Assembly: GCA_034190875.2 (NCBI GenBank)
Contig: CM067344.1
Coordinates: 71,927,309 to 71,991,308, forward strand
Length of the DNA: 64,000 bases
Direction of reading: 5' to 3'
From: Urechis unicinctus
Lineage: Eukaryota > Annelida > Polychaeta > Xenopneusta > Urechidae
Position 1 is the stretch's first letter; the number at the start of each line of letters is the position of its first letter. The position numbers and the translations under genes were made by a program. This document shows positions 29,513 to 44,120 of this stretch, piece after piece. The notes under the pieces are model-generated. The model worked only from the letters and a program-made list of their open reading frames with translations, was not told where the DNA came from and searched no databases.

Positions 29513-29544
29513 CCTGTGTTGGAACCCCCATTACCTATACTACT
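29513..29544 (-). repeat. Right terminal inverted repeat of the outer element
   Basis: It is an exact inverted copy of 4227-4258, ending TACTACT. It is followed directly by GCCCG (29545-29549), the partner of the left target duplication. Confidence 0.85.
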
Positions 29545-29649
29545 GCCCGTCGTTAAAAGTTGTGTGGAAAACAGCCAAGCCATCAAGATAACAATAGTTA
29601 ACAAGTCTGCCAGTAGTGCTGTAATATATTTCGTGATTTTAAATCAATG

Positions 29650-29960
29650 ATGGCATGTTTAAACACTGTTTACTCTTACGCGAGGGCTTTTATTGATTAC
29701 ATGTATAATGGATACTATTTTGCACGGTCTCCCATGTTGCTGATTGTCATGTGCAACCGAATGGGAGTGAGTGATAAAAGGGATGTCCTGGATAGGGCTA
29801 CCGAGTTCGGAGCTGCAATAGTTCATACATTCGGTTGATACTATCAAGGGAACCATTAACTATATACATCATATGTAACGATGTCAATGTAACATTACTG
29901 CGTAACGTTTCTATGTATACAAAAAGCCACGTAGCGACAGTCAAACTTCATAAGTGAACA
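29650..29960 (+). repeat. Dispersed repeat family R3, copy next to the Polinton
   Basis: ATAGGGCTACCGAG, then CTGCAATAGTTCATACATTCG and TATCAAGGGAACCATTAACTATATACA recur in the same order near 39.11-39.22 and 43.94-44.07 kb, with substitutions. The copies look old. Confidence 0.5.
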
Positions 29961-30534
29961 GCAAGTCTCAACTGAGTAAAATGCTTAGTATATGCTTCAG
30001 CGAAAATATCATTAAATGGTTGCACCGTCAAAATCAAGCCGAGATGATTAACGAGAAATAACCTCACGTTATCCTTGACAGGAGTGTCTGGGAGGAAAAA
30101 TTGTTAGCTGCCAAAGAGCATCCTTAATTGTTTTACAACAGCATACCCTTTGTTAGCCCCAAGCCCCATGATATCACAGAGCGGTTCAGTGGCGGTGATC
30201 ATCAGGCACAACAAATGCCATAAGTTTTGGCGGCGCCAATACTAAAGCGTTAAGCATGGGCAGCATGAGTGATAATACGATGACGGCTAGAGAGAGGACA
30301 TGTTATAGAAAATGCTCTCATAGTCAGTGCTTTGGGGTTGCAAAGTCGCTTGGATTAATAAAACCATTATTACTTATTCACGGCGGACACTGATGCAGAT
30401 CATTACCTTATTACATTACATTCGCAATAACATTCGACTGGGTTTGAGCGTTGCTCCCGTTACATATCTTGTTTATGTCACAAAGCGCTGGTGTTTCTGC
30501 ATACGCGTAGTTATGTACCTTCTTGCAGAATAAA
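29961..30534. other. Non-coding DNA, no gene seen
   Basis: No domain, splice pattern or RNA gene signal was recognised in this AT-rich stretch. Confidence 0.5.
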
Positions 30535-30895
30535 GGATGACAAAGTAGGTCGTTTGAGAACCCAATTGAATCAAATGGTCAGTTGGTACGTTGGTTGTTG
30601 ACTCCATAGTGGTATTAAACGACTTAGCAGCACGATAACACGATCTGACAGACGCCTAACGTAAAGTCAATTAATTAAAATTGCAGATAGTGGAAAGCGA
30701 GAAAGTGGTCGTATCTTTACACCCATTAGACCCATTATCTACCCACAACTGTCCAATGTCATATCCAATTACTGCACATCGGTACCTAAAAAGCAATATC
30801 TCTCTGGGTGGGCAAACATTGCACCTAACCAATTATCCGCTGCTGAGCAATGCCAGTGACTGTATCATATATAGTTAAGCTTCGAATCAAGTTTC
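30535..30895 (+). repeat. Dispersed repeat family R1, 5' half
   Basis: ATGACAAAGTAGGTCGTTTGAGA at the start recurs at 41.93 kb and, degenerate, at 46.77 kb. Behind it follow a CAATTGAATCAAATGGTCA-like tract, a GTGGTATTAAACGAC-like tract and GCAATGCCAGTGACTGTA (compare GCACAATGCCAGTGTCTGTA at 35.34 kb). Confidence 0.6.
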
Positions 30896-30905
30896 ACATT
30901 CCAGG

Positions 30906-31418
<513 letters not shown>

Positions 31419-34400
31419 GTGTGTGCGTGTCAAGGCGTATCATTCTGTGCAATGGGCTTGCGCGAAACGGAAGGCAATCGGACTCGTTATAATGCTGTAA
31501 TATTACTTCCTGATATTGTGGATATAACTTACATAGAATCATATGATGGTTTCACAAGGACATCATGCTGTCTCCCTTAGCTACTTAATGTCACATCTGC
31601 CTATGGGAACGTTTGAGTAGATTTGCAAAGCATATGCCTTAATGTGGATACATTGGACTTTTTACAGGTCTATAGGAGGTAACTCAGTCACTTACATCAT
31701 GCTGTACGAATGATCTTATTATTGGTTGTTGTATTCAGATATATTCACGAGCATCCTCAAACAGTTGAGTTACAGCTAACATCTTGTTAATAACAATTCA
31801 GTGTCACAAATTTCGTCATCTGTTAGGATTATATGTGATTTACATTTCCAACAAATAGTTGACCAACCCTACAATGTCACAGATACTTTGGTTATGATGA
31901 CCATCTAGCATGAAAAACCATGCCAATTACCTGGCAATGCCAAAGTGTTTACAATGTCATTTGACTAGGTGCTGAGCATTTGATCTGTATTGTTATTTGG
32001 CACTGAATGTTGGGTTGTTATTGCTTTAGATGAAATGGCGTAGCGAATGTAGTAAGTTAATATAACAATTTAGAACGTGAAGATTCTTGTTATGTTTTCA
32101 TGACAAACGCATTGAACATGAGCAATGTTGAGAGTCTATTGTCCTGTGCTCATTACTGGGCAACAGCTTCGCAACGATGTACGTATAATGTGCAGTGGTG
32201 CATGACTATGATTCTTACTCTCAGGCACGCAGATATTGATTGCCTGGATTCTCTTCCCGCTATAAGCATCTCGGAATCTTCTTTTCTTTCGGCCTAAAGC
32301 TAGGACAGTAGCTTGTATGGGCTTGCATTAAAATGAACTCAGCCACAGAAGACGACCAGTCAAATATGATATGATTGGACACAATTGGTCTTGATTGCTA
32401 TTTACAACTTCATGAGTTGTTTGCAATAACCCGTAAAGCGCACATGTATTGATTCTGTACAGTGCTCTCCATTGTGCTAATGGATGATATTCTATGATTG
32501 CTAACACATATGTACGATGATCATTATCTGATGTTTTCGAACGCGAGGTGTGCAAAGTATACGGAAATACTGGTATTTGGAAGAAATATACTTATTTATT
32601 GTGTGATGTTGATATATTAAGCGATCATCTGTTCCAGCTAAAAACATTCCGTATAATCTTATACTAATAAATTTTATCTACCTTAATATTGAGTAGTTAA
32701 TACTGGTTCTTTTGTTTGCCACATGACAGATCTGAATGGACGTTATGAATTTGTCTGGAGGGGGGGGGGTGGGTGGGGAGTAGGGGCATAACTACGCTTT
32801 GGTATTAGAATCTAAGAGACGCATGGGATTAAGGTACCAATCACTAGTCTCTGGTGTTTGGTTAAATATACATAGCTGTCAAAGCGCTAAACTGTATGCT
32901 GTTGATTTTCTGAAAATAGTGGTATTAATTAAAATGTATATAATAGCGATTGTGTAGTGTCATTGCTCTACCACTTGTGTATTTTTGATCAAGTGGAAAC
33001 CTGTTATGGACGCAGTGTCAGATACGTTGAACTATACATGTATCTGTTCATGTTACGCATTTGAAATGTTAATTGTATTTGATCTTTTGTGCCGCCCGAA
33101 TATCAACGTTGCCAACACTCTGGATAATTTGTACAATATTAGTACTTTTGGCAATGAAGAAACGTTCCTTTAAGCTTTCAATAAATTAATGCGGAGTTGT
33201 TGAAGCGGGAAGTGTCTTTGTGGCTGTAGCAATAGAAGATTATACTATATAGTCAGTTTCACAGCTATGTGATATGAAGCCTTTTATAGAGCTGCATGAT
33301 ATACATGTTGTCACATTGAAGAGTAATTAGATGGCGAAAAATGCAGATAAAATAACTGATCGCTTTCCACGCAGTTTATTATCTGTAACCAATCACCAAA
33401 TTTATACCTGTAAATATTAGCTGGAAATATAGCAGGGGTAAATTCAATTGCGTGGACATATTTGAATGTGTAAATATAAATAGTTTGGCTGGATTGTAAG
33501 AAATTCGGTGACAGCTAACTGTTAAAATTATTCATATATTATAAATATATAAGTTATGGTAAACCAGCATTGGGGGTATTCCAATGTGTGGCAATCAATT
33601 TGAAAATGAGGATTTTATGGGATTTTGATATGCAATTATACAACAAAGAAACAACTGAAAATATTTACACTTTTTGTCCAGACAACAATAAATACACTTG
33701 CAATGAATTAGATAATTTGTGGTCATTTAATCATGGTCACTAATGCTGATGATATACGAGTTTGATATACAGTTCGACAAATCTCTGATTGTGAGTCGAT
33801 TCTACGAATTTCGCAAATATTTGGTCAGCGCAAAGCTTTGCTAACAGATGCATCTATTATTTTGGCCACAATGATTGCAAATAATCATGGTAATGTGCAA
33901 CGCATTCCATTCCGATGGTTTGGCGCCTCCGCTATAGCACAGCGCACAACACTGTGTCCATCTAGCAAATGATGTTAGTTTTGCCAAGCCATTAAGCGGA
34001 CAAAACTTAGCTTTCACGTCGTCTTGGGGACGTATTGAACGTTTTCCTCTGCTACGCATAAAAACCTTGCACTTGAAGGAGGCATTCATTCATTTGTTTC
34101 AGATAGTTCAACTTATATCTATATGATGGAGCAATATTTTCTGCACATCAGCTCTGCATGAAATGTGAATAAACATTTGATGATTATTCGGAGCCAATGC
34201 TCCCCTGTGCACTTCAATGACGATTTCTATACATCAACGTCTGTACTTAATAAGGTGACACTCTGCTACGAAGCTTCTTTCCTGGTAGTCGATTCCGTAT
34301 ACTGTATGTACGACATGTTTTCAAATTACTATCCGATAATACCATTATGAGATATTATACTATTAAGATTCTCAGCATGTAATTGTTTGCAGACAAAACA

Positions 34401-35035
34401 GATTAATAGAGTTGCTGCCATCTGCAACTTTTACGAAGCTGTTGCTATACCGTGATCACTGTGCCTTAACTTTGCAAACATTAAACAAGAAACCAACCTA
34501 AGATGTCATCACGCATGTGCCGTCACAGTATTGAAAGCCATTGACACAATTTGATACAGCTATTGACGCCTTTATTGTTGAATGAAATCATCACATAATG
34601 GCATTTGTATGCAGTGATGTATCAATTATCTGAAGACGCTAAAATGTGTTGATGTGATTGTTAGAAAACGGTCAATTGTACTCAATACCAGATTCGTGTC
34701 CAAGTTTATTATATTCGTTAATTGTTGTGCTATTACACTAGACCTTAACTTTACATCTTTATGCCAAGTTTGTTTATGACCTATACAGTAGCATGCCTTG
34801 CAGAAAGTGCAATGTGGATGCTGGTGCTAGATGAAGTAAATGGGTCGTGCCATGAGCGTTGTCACAGGCTGATTTTGTTGTGTTGTTTGTTCATCTATCA
34901 TTGATCATTCGGAGGCTCATTATGAAGTATTCGCTTGAGAGCGGTGATATTAATGTCTTCTTATGTCCAATAATCACCACAACTAACTGTTGGCGTCATA
35001 TGGAGTATCAGCATCGTCGTCTATATTGACCTAGG
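31419..35035. other. Non-coding DNA, no gene seen
   Basis: Only short chance frames are present. CCGTATAATCTTATACTAATAAA near 32650 repeats the piece at 31210 with few changes. A run of G lies at 32760-32770. Confidence 0.5.
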
Positions 35036-35900
35036 GATAAAAACAATGGGCCGGGTGAGGTGCTGTGAGCAGTCAATTGAATCGAATGGTCATATATTTA
35101 TTTACCTCAACCGCAGTATTAAATGCCACACCATTATACCACAATTAGCCAGATGTCTGACTTAAAGTCTAGTATACCGTGCTGCCAATATTGGCAAGCG
35201 GGAATCTTGTCATGACTTGCCTCGCCTTTCAAGTTATCTACCACAACCCACCAGGTTTACGTCCCGATAGTATGCATTGCTTCCTGATTCTGACCGAGTA
35301 GATAAACGATTGCTTTAGATCCAAACCAGTGGTTGCACAATGCCAGTGTCTGTAGCTGTCCAGGTTATATGTTCGGTATATTCAACCCAAGCTTCACGAT
35401 TCTGGTTATCATATTTAGTATTTATTCGCAAATCGAAGTTTACAAAAAGAAGTGATAAATAATAATGTTATGGGTTTAAGCTAAATAGTAGGCAACATTA
35501 AACGCATAATTTTATCCCAACGAGGAAAAACTGCAGCTGTTAAACAAATCTGCTTCTATCCGATATGCTTCTTAAGTTGAAAGCGCGTATTGTATGTTAT
35601 TATGCTGTTTGACTTGATTGCCCCACCACTCAACTGCTGTGATATCATCTGCCCTGGAGGCCTAGCATTTGTTTCATACGCTGGATATGTAATTGGCCGT
35701 GGCTGTATTGCCTTAGCCGTGGGGTACACTCTGGAAAGACCTTAATGACGATGATATGTGATTTCCATTCCCGAAAGGCAATTGACCATCATCCCGATTG
35801 CATAGACCACGCCGGCTGCAGCACCCGCTGATACAAACTGCTAATTTCAGTGTCAGATGATACGGCGCAACAGTTTCTCAATATAGACTGTCGGGACTAT
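35036..35900 (+). repeat. Dispersed repeat family R1, long copy
   Basis: It contains GTGAGCAGTCAATTGAATCGA (shared with 46.79 and 41.95 kb), the CAATGCCAGTGTCTGTA stretch, a GGCAACATTAAAC segment and the 3' words ATATGTGATTTCCATTCCC and GCTGATACAAACTGCTA shared with 3.57-3.65 kb. Confidence 0.6.
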
Positions 35901-38900
35901 AGGTTGCGTCATTACTCACAGACAAAAGATGAAACGAGGAACCACGCAGCGTTATATTGGTTAATAAATATACACTTATGAGTGAATATTAAACGGCTAT
36001 TCTTGAACTTTTAACGAATCGCACAGTGAACGAATAAATGCTATGTTGACATGAATTTGGAAAAGTTAATTGAAAAGATGAAATTGTGGGACGATAGAGC
36101 TATAAATCATATAAATAATATTTTATAGCATTTACTGGACCTGGGCATTTTAATAATTCTATCTCTGTATTATGTGATATTGATTATGATTCTCTTCGTC
36201 TAGCACTAGTAGAATTTATACTCTGCACTGAGCTTAATATTCGTGTAGATGATATGATTTGATGATTCAGCAAGATATATCCTTGAATGTTCACAAATAC
36301 CCGATGTTAATTAATGTGTCGGCACCTACGCGAAACAAAATGCGGCTATAGCTGACTTGCACCTTACACATGGACTGGTTCTTAGTTATGTGACAGCGCG
36401 CAATCTTTAAGACCATTAACGAATGGCCTTATTTGATATCAAAGACGAGATTAAATGATTGGTGAATTCAGTTATTCTGGTCGAATGCGAAACATTGTAC
36501 GAAAAGAGGACAGAAATGGGTTATCAAACATGAAATCAGAACGTCAGAACAATATTGTCTCTGCTTGTTGAAAATAGGTTCATTCGGTTTAAAAGCAAAT
36601 ATCCCTCATATTAACCCTCTCCAAATATTTAAAAAAACCCCTTCGTTTGAGTTCACCAGGTACCGTTGAATTTCTACCTGGATTGGATACTATATAGGCA
36701 TGCTTAACTAAAGTAAAATTAATTTAATGAATTAATTCGTATCTATATACAGAATCGTTCTTGCCTGTCCCAAGGTTCGGGGCTATGATTTGCCATGCCA
36801 GCGCCTGTACATATACTTGGAACAAGTTAACCTAGATCCATATCAACTCCCAAAAGCGAATCTATGGTATGCACAAAAAGGAACAAGACGAAGATCACTA
36901 TAAGCAACATAGATACGCCAAAGTTATATATATCCAATTGTATGCATTACTTTATGATGCGGTGATGATCCAGTGGTCAGGAGTGATGCATAGATGATCT
37001 TGCAAAGGATTACAATTTGAGAGGACGAGTCATAATGTCGTCTCATGGCTTACCATCAACCCCTTTAGACAATCCATGGGATTATTTATAATCATATCGC
37101 TCATTACCGCACTGATAACGCGGTCACAGTGTGCACCCTAACGTATTCATGATAATAAACCATTAACTACACTAATATTCAGAATAAGCAATTGTTTATC
37201 TTGTCCTTATTTTAACTTTACTCCAAAACGTCCACTCAGAGAGCAAGCCCTTACTGAGGCTAATCTGCTCCCGGGGTCTCTGCCCCAATTTAAAGTACAT
37301 AAAATAATTATCTGGCGATTTGTATTCCCAAATGACCGTTAATCTGCGTCACAACCACACAGATAATTTAGCATAAATGCCTATCTGGTAGAAAATCACA
37401 TTCTCAATGGAAAGTGTGTGCAACTGCAGCAGGTTATTGTTTGGTATCATAATATATATCCTTACCACTGCATGCTGATAAATACTGTGGTAATGCGAAT
37501 GCGTGAGAATGACAGAGCTTTTTCAGTACGGATTTAATTCTACATACTTGTACAATGTTGACCACGTCATGTTTACTTTGCCGGTGATATTCTATTCCAG
37601 TTTGGACAAGTGCAAAATACAGCACATTTCAATTCATATTCTCTAGTGCCTCGCCATTCGTGTATTGTGGGTTCATTTACACCCACTTATCATCTCTGGG
37701 ATATTTCTTGTATGGTTATGGGGGTGGTACATTCTCAAAGGAACAAATTTCCATTAATAATTCTCAATGGTTAATAATTCTTGCGTTTCCGTAGACTACG
37801 GCAATGTGGAATCGATACGTGGTATGGTCAAATGATGCTTATTCCTAATTCTTAAGTTATTCTGTGGCCATTACCGGATAACGGTTATTGCAATAACAAG
37901 TGATTAAAAGCACTCGAGCATTTCTTTTAACCGTTTACTTTTAAACAATAAAGGCGACATCCGTTCTTCGGAATCTAGGTGTTAAACACTTGCGCACAGA
38001 ATCATGCTCGCCAGTGCTTTGATATAACTTGTGTAATGTTCCCTTCTATAAATCACACAATAAAACAGTATGATGTAAGTTGTACAAACTAAAGAATTTG
38101 GCTTGTATTGATACATATCATTGTGCTTTACGCACGGCCAATATCTACTATGTTATCCTTTGATTGTCTCCCTTTTCACCAAAGTGACATGAGTATGATA
38201 AATTAAGATTTAAAATGACAAGGTATGACTGACGTAATTAATGCTTGGCAACATTAATGTTCCCTGAGTGCATCGTCATTTTCCGTTATTGCACTAACTT
38301 ATGTTCGGCCTACTTTGGAAGCAAGCCAATCAACTAGAGCGCATTTCAAAGGGGACGCTCACGCATGCGCAATGATCTGCTTCCGTAGCCCGGTCTCGTG
38401 CTATTGTTTGCATTGTTTCACTGGTTATCTAACACTCGCCGTAAAATATTATCGTGAATATATGTATTACATTGAATATTTGTTAAATGTTACATTAATT
38501 AGCTGTATCGCATATAGTGTAATGTTATGTATATTATCAAGAAAGCATAAAGATGTTCTGTAAATTTGAACTTATAATAATTGGCATATCTGTCACTATT
38601 GCATGTGTGCAGTTAAGTTTTGAACAAAACATAATTCCTGGCTAATGACCTGAAATAGGCACCCAAGTGTGATTCAATTTCACTTTTTAATTCTGGCAGC
38701 AACAAACTTCATTCACCTCCTTTTATGTTAAAGTTGTTACATGCATAATGGTATATATGTACAGAATCGTTCATGCTTATACTCGCTTCAAGTTTCAATT
38801 ATCAAAAATGCATGATCCAACGTACATCAACATTGGCGGCGAATACGTAAGAAGTTGTTGTAATCAATGAACTGGAAGGTAATCAACGAGTAGAGGTGAC

Positions 38901-38955
38901 CATTGAACTATGCTAACTTAGCTTCACAAACTCCAGTTTTTCTATCGTTGTGAAG
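35901..38955. other. Non-coding DNA, no gene seen
   Basis: No recognisable coding, RNA or mobile-element signal was found. Confidence 0.5.
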
Positions 38956-39320
38956 GAATCATGTTCATATGTACATTGTTGCCCATGTTATACATACTTG
39001 GTGGATGAAATTCAGTGCCAATTTGGACTACTGGCCGGTTGATATTTGGCAATTTTACTTATCAAAACCTCGGAATAACGCATCGTATCGTATAACAGAC
39101 ATGATGACCCGGATAGAGCTGTCACGGTCAGACACTAGATGCAAAGTTAGCTGTAATAACTCATATTGGCTGTTGTTACGGGGATGGTGTCAAGGGAACA
39201 ATTAACTATATACAGCATATTTTTATTTCACTAATGCAAGTAAATATAGCCACAATCACTGCATTATATACTGAAGTAATAATCAGTTTCCAGTGTACTG
39301 CAATCAAACGGAACGCAATG
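38956..39320 (+). repeat. Dispersed repeat family R3
   Basis: GATAGAGCTGTCACGG, GCAAAGTTAGCTGTAATAAC and GTGTCAAGGGAACAATTAACT recur in order at 29.79-29.87 and 43.95-44.06 kb. Confidence 0.5.
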
Positions 39321-41924
39321 TATTTAATTGGATTTTAATATGCTTGTACCCAGAGAAGAAATACATGCTAGCAGTGTCTTACATAAAAACCGTCTTTGTC
39401 ATTGCAGTGTAAACCCAAAAAATCTTCATGTAAGTAAAGAAATACACATTCTATGAGTATTCCGAGTCAATGAACTGAATAACGATAGCTCGTTATGTTT
39501 CTCTACCCGGCACGAAACTGGGCACAGATAAGCCATACTCTTGCTTAATATATTGATCTCATCTGAAGTTTTCTATTGTATGATGTGGCTATTTAAGAAC
39601 GCAGCCATTGATGAGATTATAGTGATATCGCAGGATGTGGTTATCGCTATTTCAAGTGAAAAAAATATGATCTCTACTAAAATGAACAATGTAATACTTC
39701 TTCCACAACATGACAAGACGATAGTACTGTCTGAAAGTGAAAATAATAGTCAAAGTGGTGTTGCGTATTGAATATGAGACTTATTTGGACATTGCAGACA
39801 AAGCTATGATCGTTTGCTAAGTCATTTTTTCAATGCTGCGCAATTTCTACTAAGCCTGGGATTTAAAACGACCCGTTTGACATCTATGATTTATGAAGAA
39901 TACAAAATGCAAACAATCGAATAACAGCTGGAGTGGCTTAACTCAGCTATATCCAGATAGTCGGAGGCATTAAAAGATATCCACTTACCTACGTAAACTG
40001 ATTTCGCATGGTCTAATAGCACAAAAAAAGCAAATGCCAGCGAATAATCATTAAGATTTCCAGCTATTGTATTCCGTAAAGTGAATGATTACCGTCATTG
40101 GTTTGTCATCTTTTAACAAAAGATGGCAGAGCCGGTTTTGTGCTTAACATATATATTCAGGCTCAATATACAACGCTATGGTAATAATTTCACTGCGTAT
40201 TATCAATAGATAACAAAAGCATTGAAAGAGTATCTCCACCTCCGGAATATGTGCTACCTGGTGATAAGCTAGGTACTCTCTCATAGGAAAGACTTTCCAT
40301 TAATCATTCTCATCGGTAAATCATGTAATTGTGGCGTTTCTTTAGATTAAAGCAAATTGGGTTCTCGTTGTCAGTGACAGAACTTGCGGTATAGTCTAAT
40401 GTCCGAGTTTCAGCTTCAGGTATAGTGTGGTCAATACCGGGAAGATGGCAATCGAAGGTTATGCATCAAATCTGTATCATAGTAGTAATTTATATTACGT
40501 TCTATTGATCCTTGAATAGACAGCCTTGGTTCGGCCAAGAGTATAAAATAAAGAGAAAAGTATTGCACAGTTGTCATCAACCTTTGCAATATCTTAATAT
40601 TTGGCATATTAAAAGGCAAACAAGTTGCTACAATCAAGATGGATATATTTAGGTAGTAGATATACCGTCAACTTTAACGATACCGGTCGCTACTTATCAG
40701 ACATGCGTTGTGATTGATGGTTGGTTCCATAATAGAAAGACAACTTGCATCAAAGAGCCATTGGTCATCATTTTGATCCAAACGCAAATGAAAGAGTGAA
40801 CTTCCTAAAGCTCTATATAATGGTGTCAAATGAATCATTTAAATGGTTCATCAACGAGAGACTCCCATGAGTATAATTTGAAAGACACGTTCATGAGTTA
40901 GAGATGCAGATACTACATTCTGTTACTTTATAAACCTACACTGAATCACATGAAATTTAATTACAATGGGCAATCATATTCAATCGTAAGTTTTTACACT
41001 ATTTATTGCATTATTTGCCATTGTGATACTACTAAATGGATTCCTACTACTGCAAAAACTGTCAAAATTAGGACTGGACATATCGAGATTTTTTGTCTAC
41101 ATATTTCTATTTCATGTCAAATCTCTTGCATTGAAAAGACTTGTACTGTTTTGCATTTTCCTTAATCAAATATTCCTCCGTTGGCGTTTCTGGTATAAAA
41201 ATGATCATTTGATAATTTGAATCATATCAATGAATGATTTGCAGTCACCAGTGATGGTGACCGGCTATTGATTTCGATTACGAGCAAATATATGAGTCTT
41301 AGGATCGATATAGTTATTTCGATATTGTATTTATGTAGATAATTAAATCGAAAATCTCATTTGGCATTATAATAATAATGATATATGTGAAGATATAAAT
41401 TTGAGTACCTTTCAAGCAATAAATGATGTAATTGGTTGCTCTATATATTGACAGGGGCCGAAAGAGTACATAAATGTAATAAAGTCATACATTTGTGCCC
41501 CATGCAAACATTTGTATGAGTATCGGTTTCCATCGCAAAATGATAAACGCTATCAAGGGTGTATATATATCGATGTGTTAAGCCTTTTCATCAATACATT
41601 GTTGAAATAAACTCATTTTATACAATTTGAGTCGATTCAGGCGATTGTAATTGCACCAACTAACATTTGAATAATATATATTACACCACAAAGATAACAA
41701 CCCTTGTCTAAATGAAGATAATCAAAAACCAATTCACCCATGCCGTCTAAAACACCAAATCAATTAAACACTGGGGGGGAGGACGAAGCATTTGCTCACA
41801 TTTGAAGACGCTGGTTGTCGTCTTTGCCTACAAATCAACTCAGCTATTCATAGAAGTCGTAAGGCGCTAGAGTTTCAGCAGAGTATGTATGCGTGTGTGC
41901 GTTTCTGCCTGTATGGATATCAGA
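39321..41924. other. Non-coding DNA, no gene seen
   Basis: Only short chance frames are present; no motif was recognised. Confidence 0.5.
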
Positions 41925-42690
41925 ATGACAAAGTAGGTCGTTTGAGATGCTTTGAGCAGTCGATGGAATAAAATGGTCATGTGGTGAGCCTCTTTCGTAG
42001 CATTAAGTGCCATTACACGATGTGACCTATGTCTGACGTAGAGTCTGGTAAACCGAATTGACGATAAGGGAAAGCTGATAAGCGTGTCGTTTTGCCTTAT
42101 TTGTATAATTCATCTACCAACAATCTTCCACTTCGCGGCTCATTATTATGTATCGGTTACTGCAATATGATCAGGCCGAGTGGACAAAACATTTTCTTGA
42201 TCCAGAACCAGTTGTTGCATATTGTCCGTGTGTGTCGAATATACATGAGTGGTATACTCAAATCAAGCGTGAAAGTTATTATGCGTTGAAGTTGAATGTT
42301 AGGAGACATTAAACCCAGAAATAAATCCGCACGAATATAACTGCCAAGCTAATAGCTATGTGCAATGTTGTAGTTGTCCGATGGTGCCCTGAATTGAAAT
42401 CTTTTTGACTAATATACAATTACACCGATGTGCACAACTGCTCAAATGTTTTAATCTATTTTAGCCTCGAGGTCCTATCACTTGCTGCAGTCGCACCTAT
42501 AATTGGCAACATTCGTCATGGAGTGCATTCAGATTAGGATACTGCAAACCGCAATAACGTTGATATGTGGCTTGCATTCCCCGTGGGTAATTGACTATGT
42601 TCATGATATCATAGGTGACCTTGGTTGCCGTTCTCTTCTAAAACAAATCGTCTATATCTTTGTTACACTGGTTCAGCAACGGTAAGTATG
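41925..42690 (+). repeat. Dispersed repeat family R1, long copy
   Basis: It starts with AATGACAAAGTAGGTCGTTT, almost identical to 30.54 kb, and continues with GAGCAGTCGATGGAATAAAATGG as at 46.79 kb. The 3' part (ATATGTGGCTTGCATTCCCC, then GGTGACCTTGGTTGCC) is a diverged version of the 3.57-kb segment. Confidence 0.6.
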
Positions 42691-43859
42691 GACAGAAAGG
42701 ATAATCGTTGGTGCTAACCCACATAGTCACTATATAAATCGATGGACTACGCAACTAAATAACGTTAGCATAATAACATGCGCTGATAGCGTTGCAGTTA
42801 TGGACAGAACTTACTAATCTCCATTAAATATAGTAATAGCGCACATATGATGTTTACCTTTGCTATGGCAAGAACGGAAATTATTCATGCTGATTTGTGG
42901 CACAGGAACCCTGTGCTTTAAGTTACTAATACAGATTTCCGTGGCCAATACACTGATAGAATGCATCCTCTTTATTGCACACAATAATCTTATAGACAAT
43001 ATGTTTTAATGTATCATTTATATCTCTTCGAATGTACACAAATACCTGATGCTAAGTTCACTTAATCTCTGGACCTATACCGAAATCCATATCAATATCC
43101 ACAGTTTTATACCAATGTACAACATGGTATATTTTGGGTCGTCGGAGAATGATTGGCGATTTGTTCATTTACACCGAATTGGATGACTCAGTATTTCATT
43201 TTCCACAATATGCTTTGTCCATAGTAACAAGAAGATAGTATGTGCGACCAACAGCAGCAACATTTATATTTTCTCCTATATTGGACACCATGTTGGCATG
43301 TCATGCATTCAAATTGGTTATATATGTACAATATTTGTCATGATAATACATATAACTTGTCCAATGACCAATGACCAATGACTTACATTGCAGTGTAAGA
43401 ATGTTACAAACACTATCCGTAGCTTTGTAGTTATTGCCAATAAGTATATCCTGAGACAAGCGTATATATGCAACATATATACATTTAGACGCATGGTTAA
43501 GCAGCTTAGGATCAGTTACATCGAAGTAGCTCGCAATAAATGTTATATAAAGCTAGCGAAAAAAAACCCGTCTTTGGCCTAATAAACCTAGTAAAACGGC
43601 TTAAGAGTAGGATAATGTGATTTGTTAAAAATTCATTTTTTGCATGATCAGTTAGGAGACTTTGTTGACGAGTTGATAAATCATTGTGTTTTTGGCTCTG
43701 TATAAAGGCTTGAGGCTGGGTAATACAAAGGCCATTCGTTACAATGGACGAGATACAGAGATCGGATAAGAAAACCATTATCACATCCACGTAGGACAGA
43801 AACTTTTACACACCAAGGGCTAGTATTGTTCCTCATATGATTGCTTATCTTCAGCGTTC
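42691..43859. other. Non-coding DNA, no gene seen
   Basis: No gene or structured repeat was recognised. Confidence 0.5.
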
Positions 43860-44120
43860 TGCACTACTGCGATCTCTTTTATACTTCCTGTCTTAGGTTT
43901 TTGAAAAACGCATCGCACCCATTGGAATAGTTGATTGATGTGATTGCCCTGATAAAGCTATTAAGGTGAGACACCACATGTAGAGGAAGGCTGCAGTAAT
44001 ACTGATATAGCCGTTTGTAACAAGGCAGGTGTCAAGAGAAGCATTAACTAGTCTTCATATGCAGGGAGGTTTCACGAACCTGAAACAAAAAGGTCAATTA
44101 TAGGGCATTGCTTACAATGC
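43860..44120 (+). repeat. Dispersed repeat family R3
   Basis: GATAAAGCTATTAAGGTGAG, GGCTGCAGTAATACTGATAT and GTGTCAAGAGAAGCATTAACT correspond in order to 39.1-39.2 kb. Confidence 0.45.

Larger units (their letters stand above)
4227..29544. mobile_element. Outer Polinton/Maverick-like element, interrupted by a second Polinton
   Basis: The ends are exact 32-bp inverted copies at 4227-4258 and 29513-29544, starting AGTAGTATAGG. They are flanked by the direct repeat GCCCG at 4222-4226 and 29545-29549. Without the inner element (10428-24639) and one target duplication the outer element is about 11.1 kb. Left part: exonuclease (-), membrane-anchored protein (+), coiled-coil/membrane protein (-), capsid protein (+), ATPase (+) and small genes (+). 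Right part: integrase (+), zinc-binding protein (+) and family B polymerase (-). Integrase plus PolB plus capsid plus ATPase defines the Polinton class. The gene families differ from those of the inner element, so this is a separate lineage. The 26.4-29.4 kb part is clearly more GC-rich than the flanks. Most genes are disabled. Confidence 0.85.

Noticed and set aside
29441-29650. Plus-strand frame with PVLEPPLPILL
   Set aside because: The similarity to the exonuclease tail comes from the inverted terminal repeat; the rest crosses into flanking DNA.
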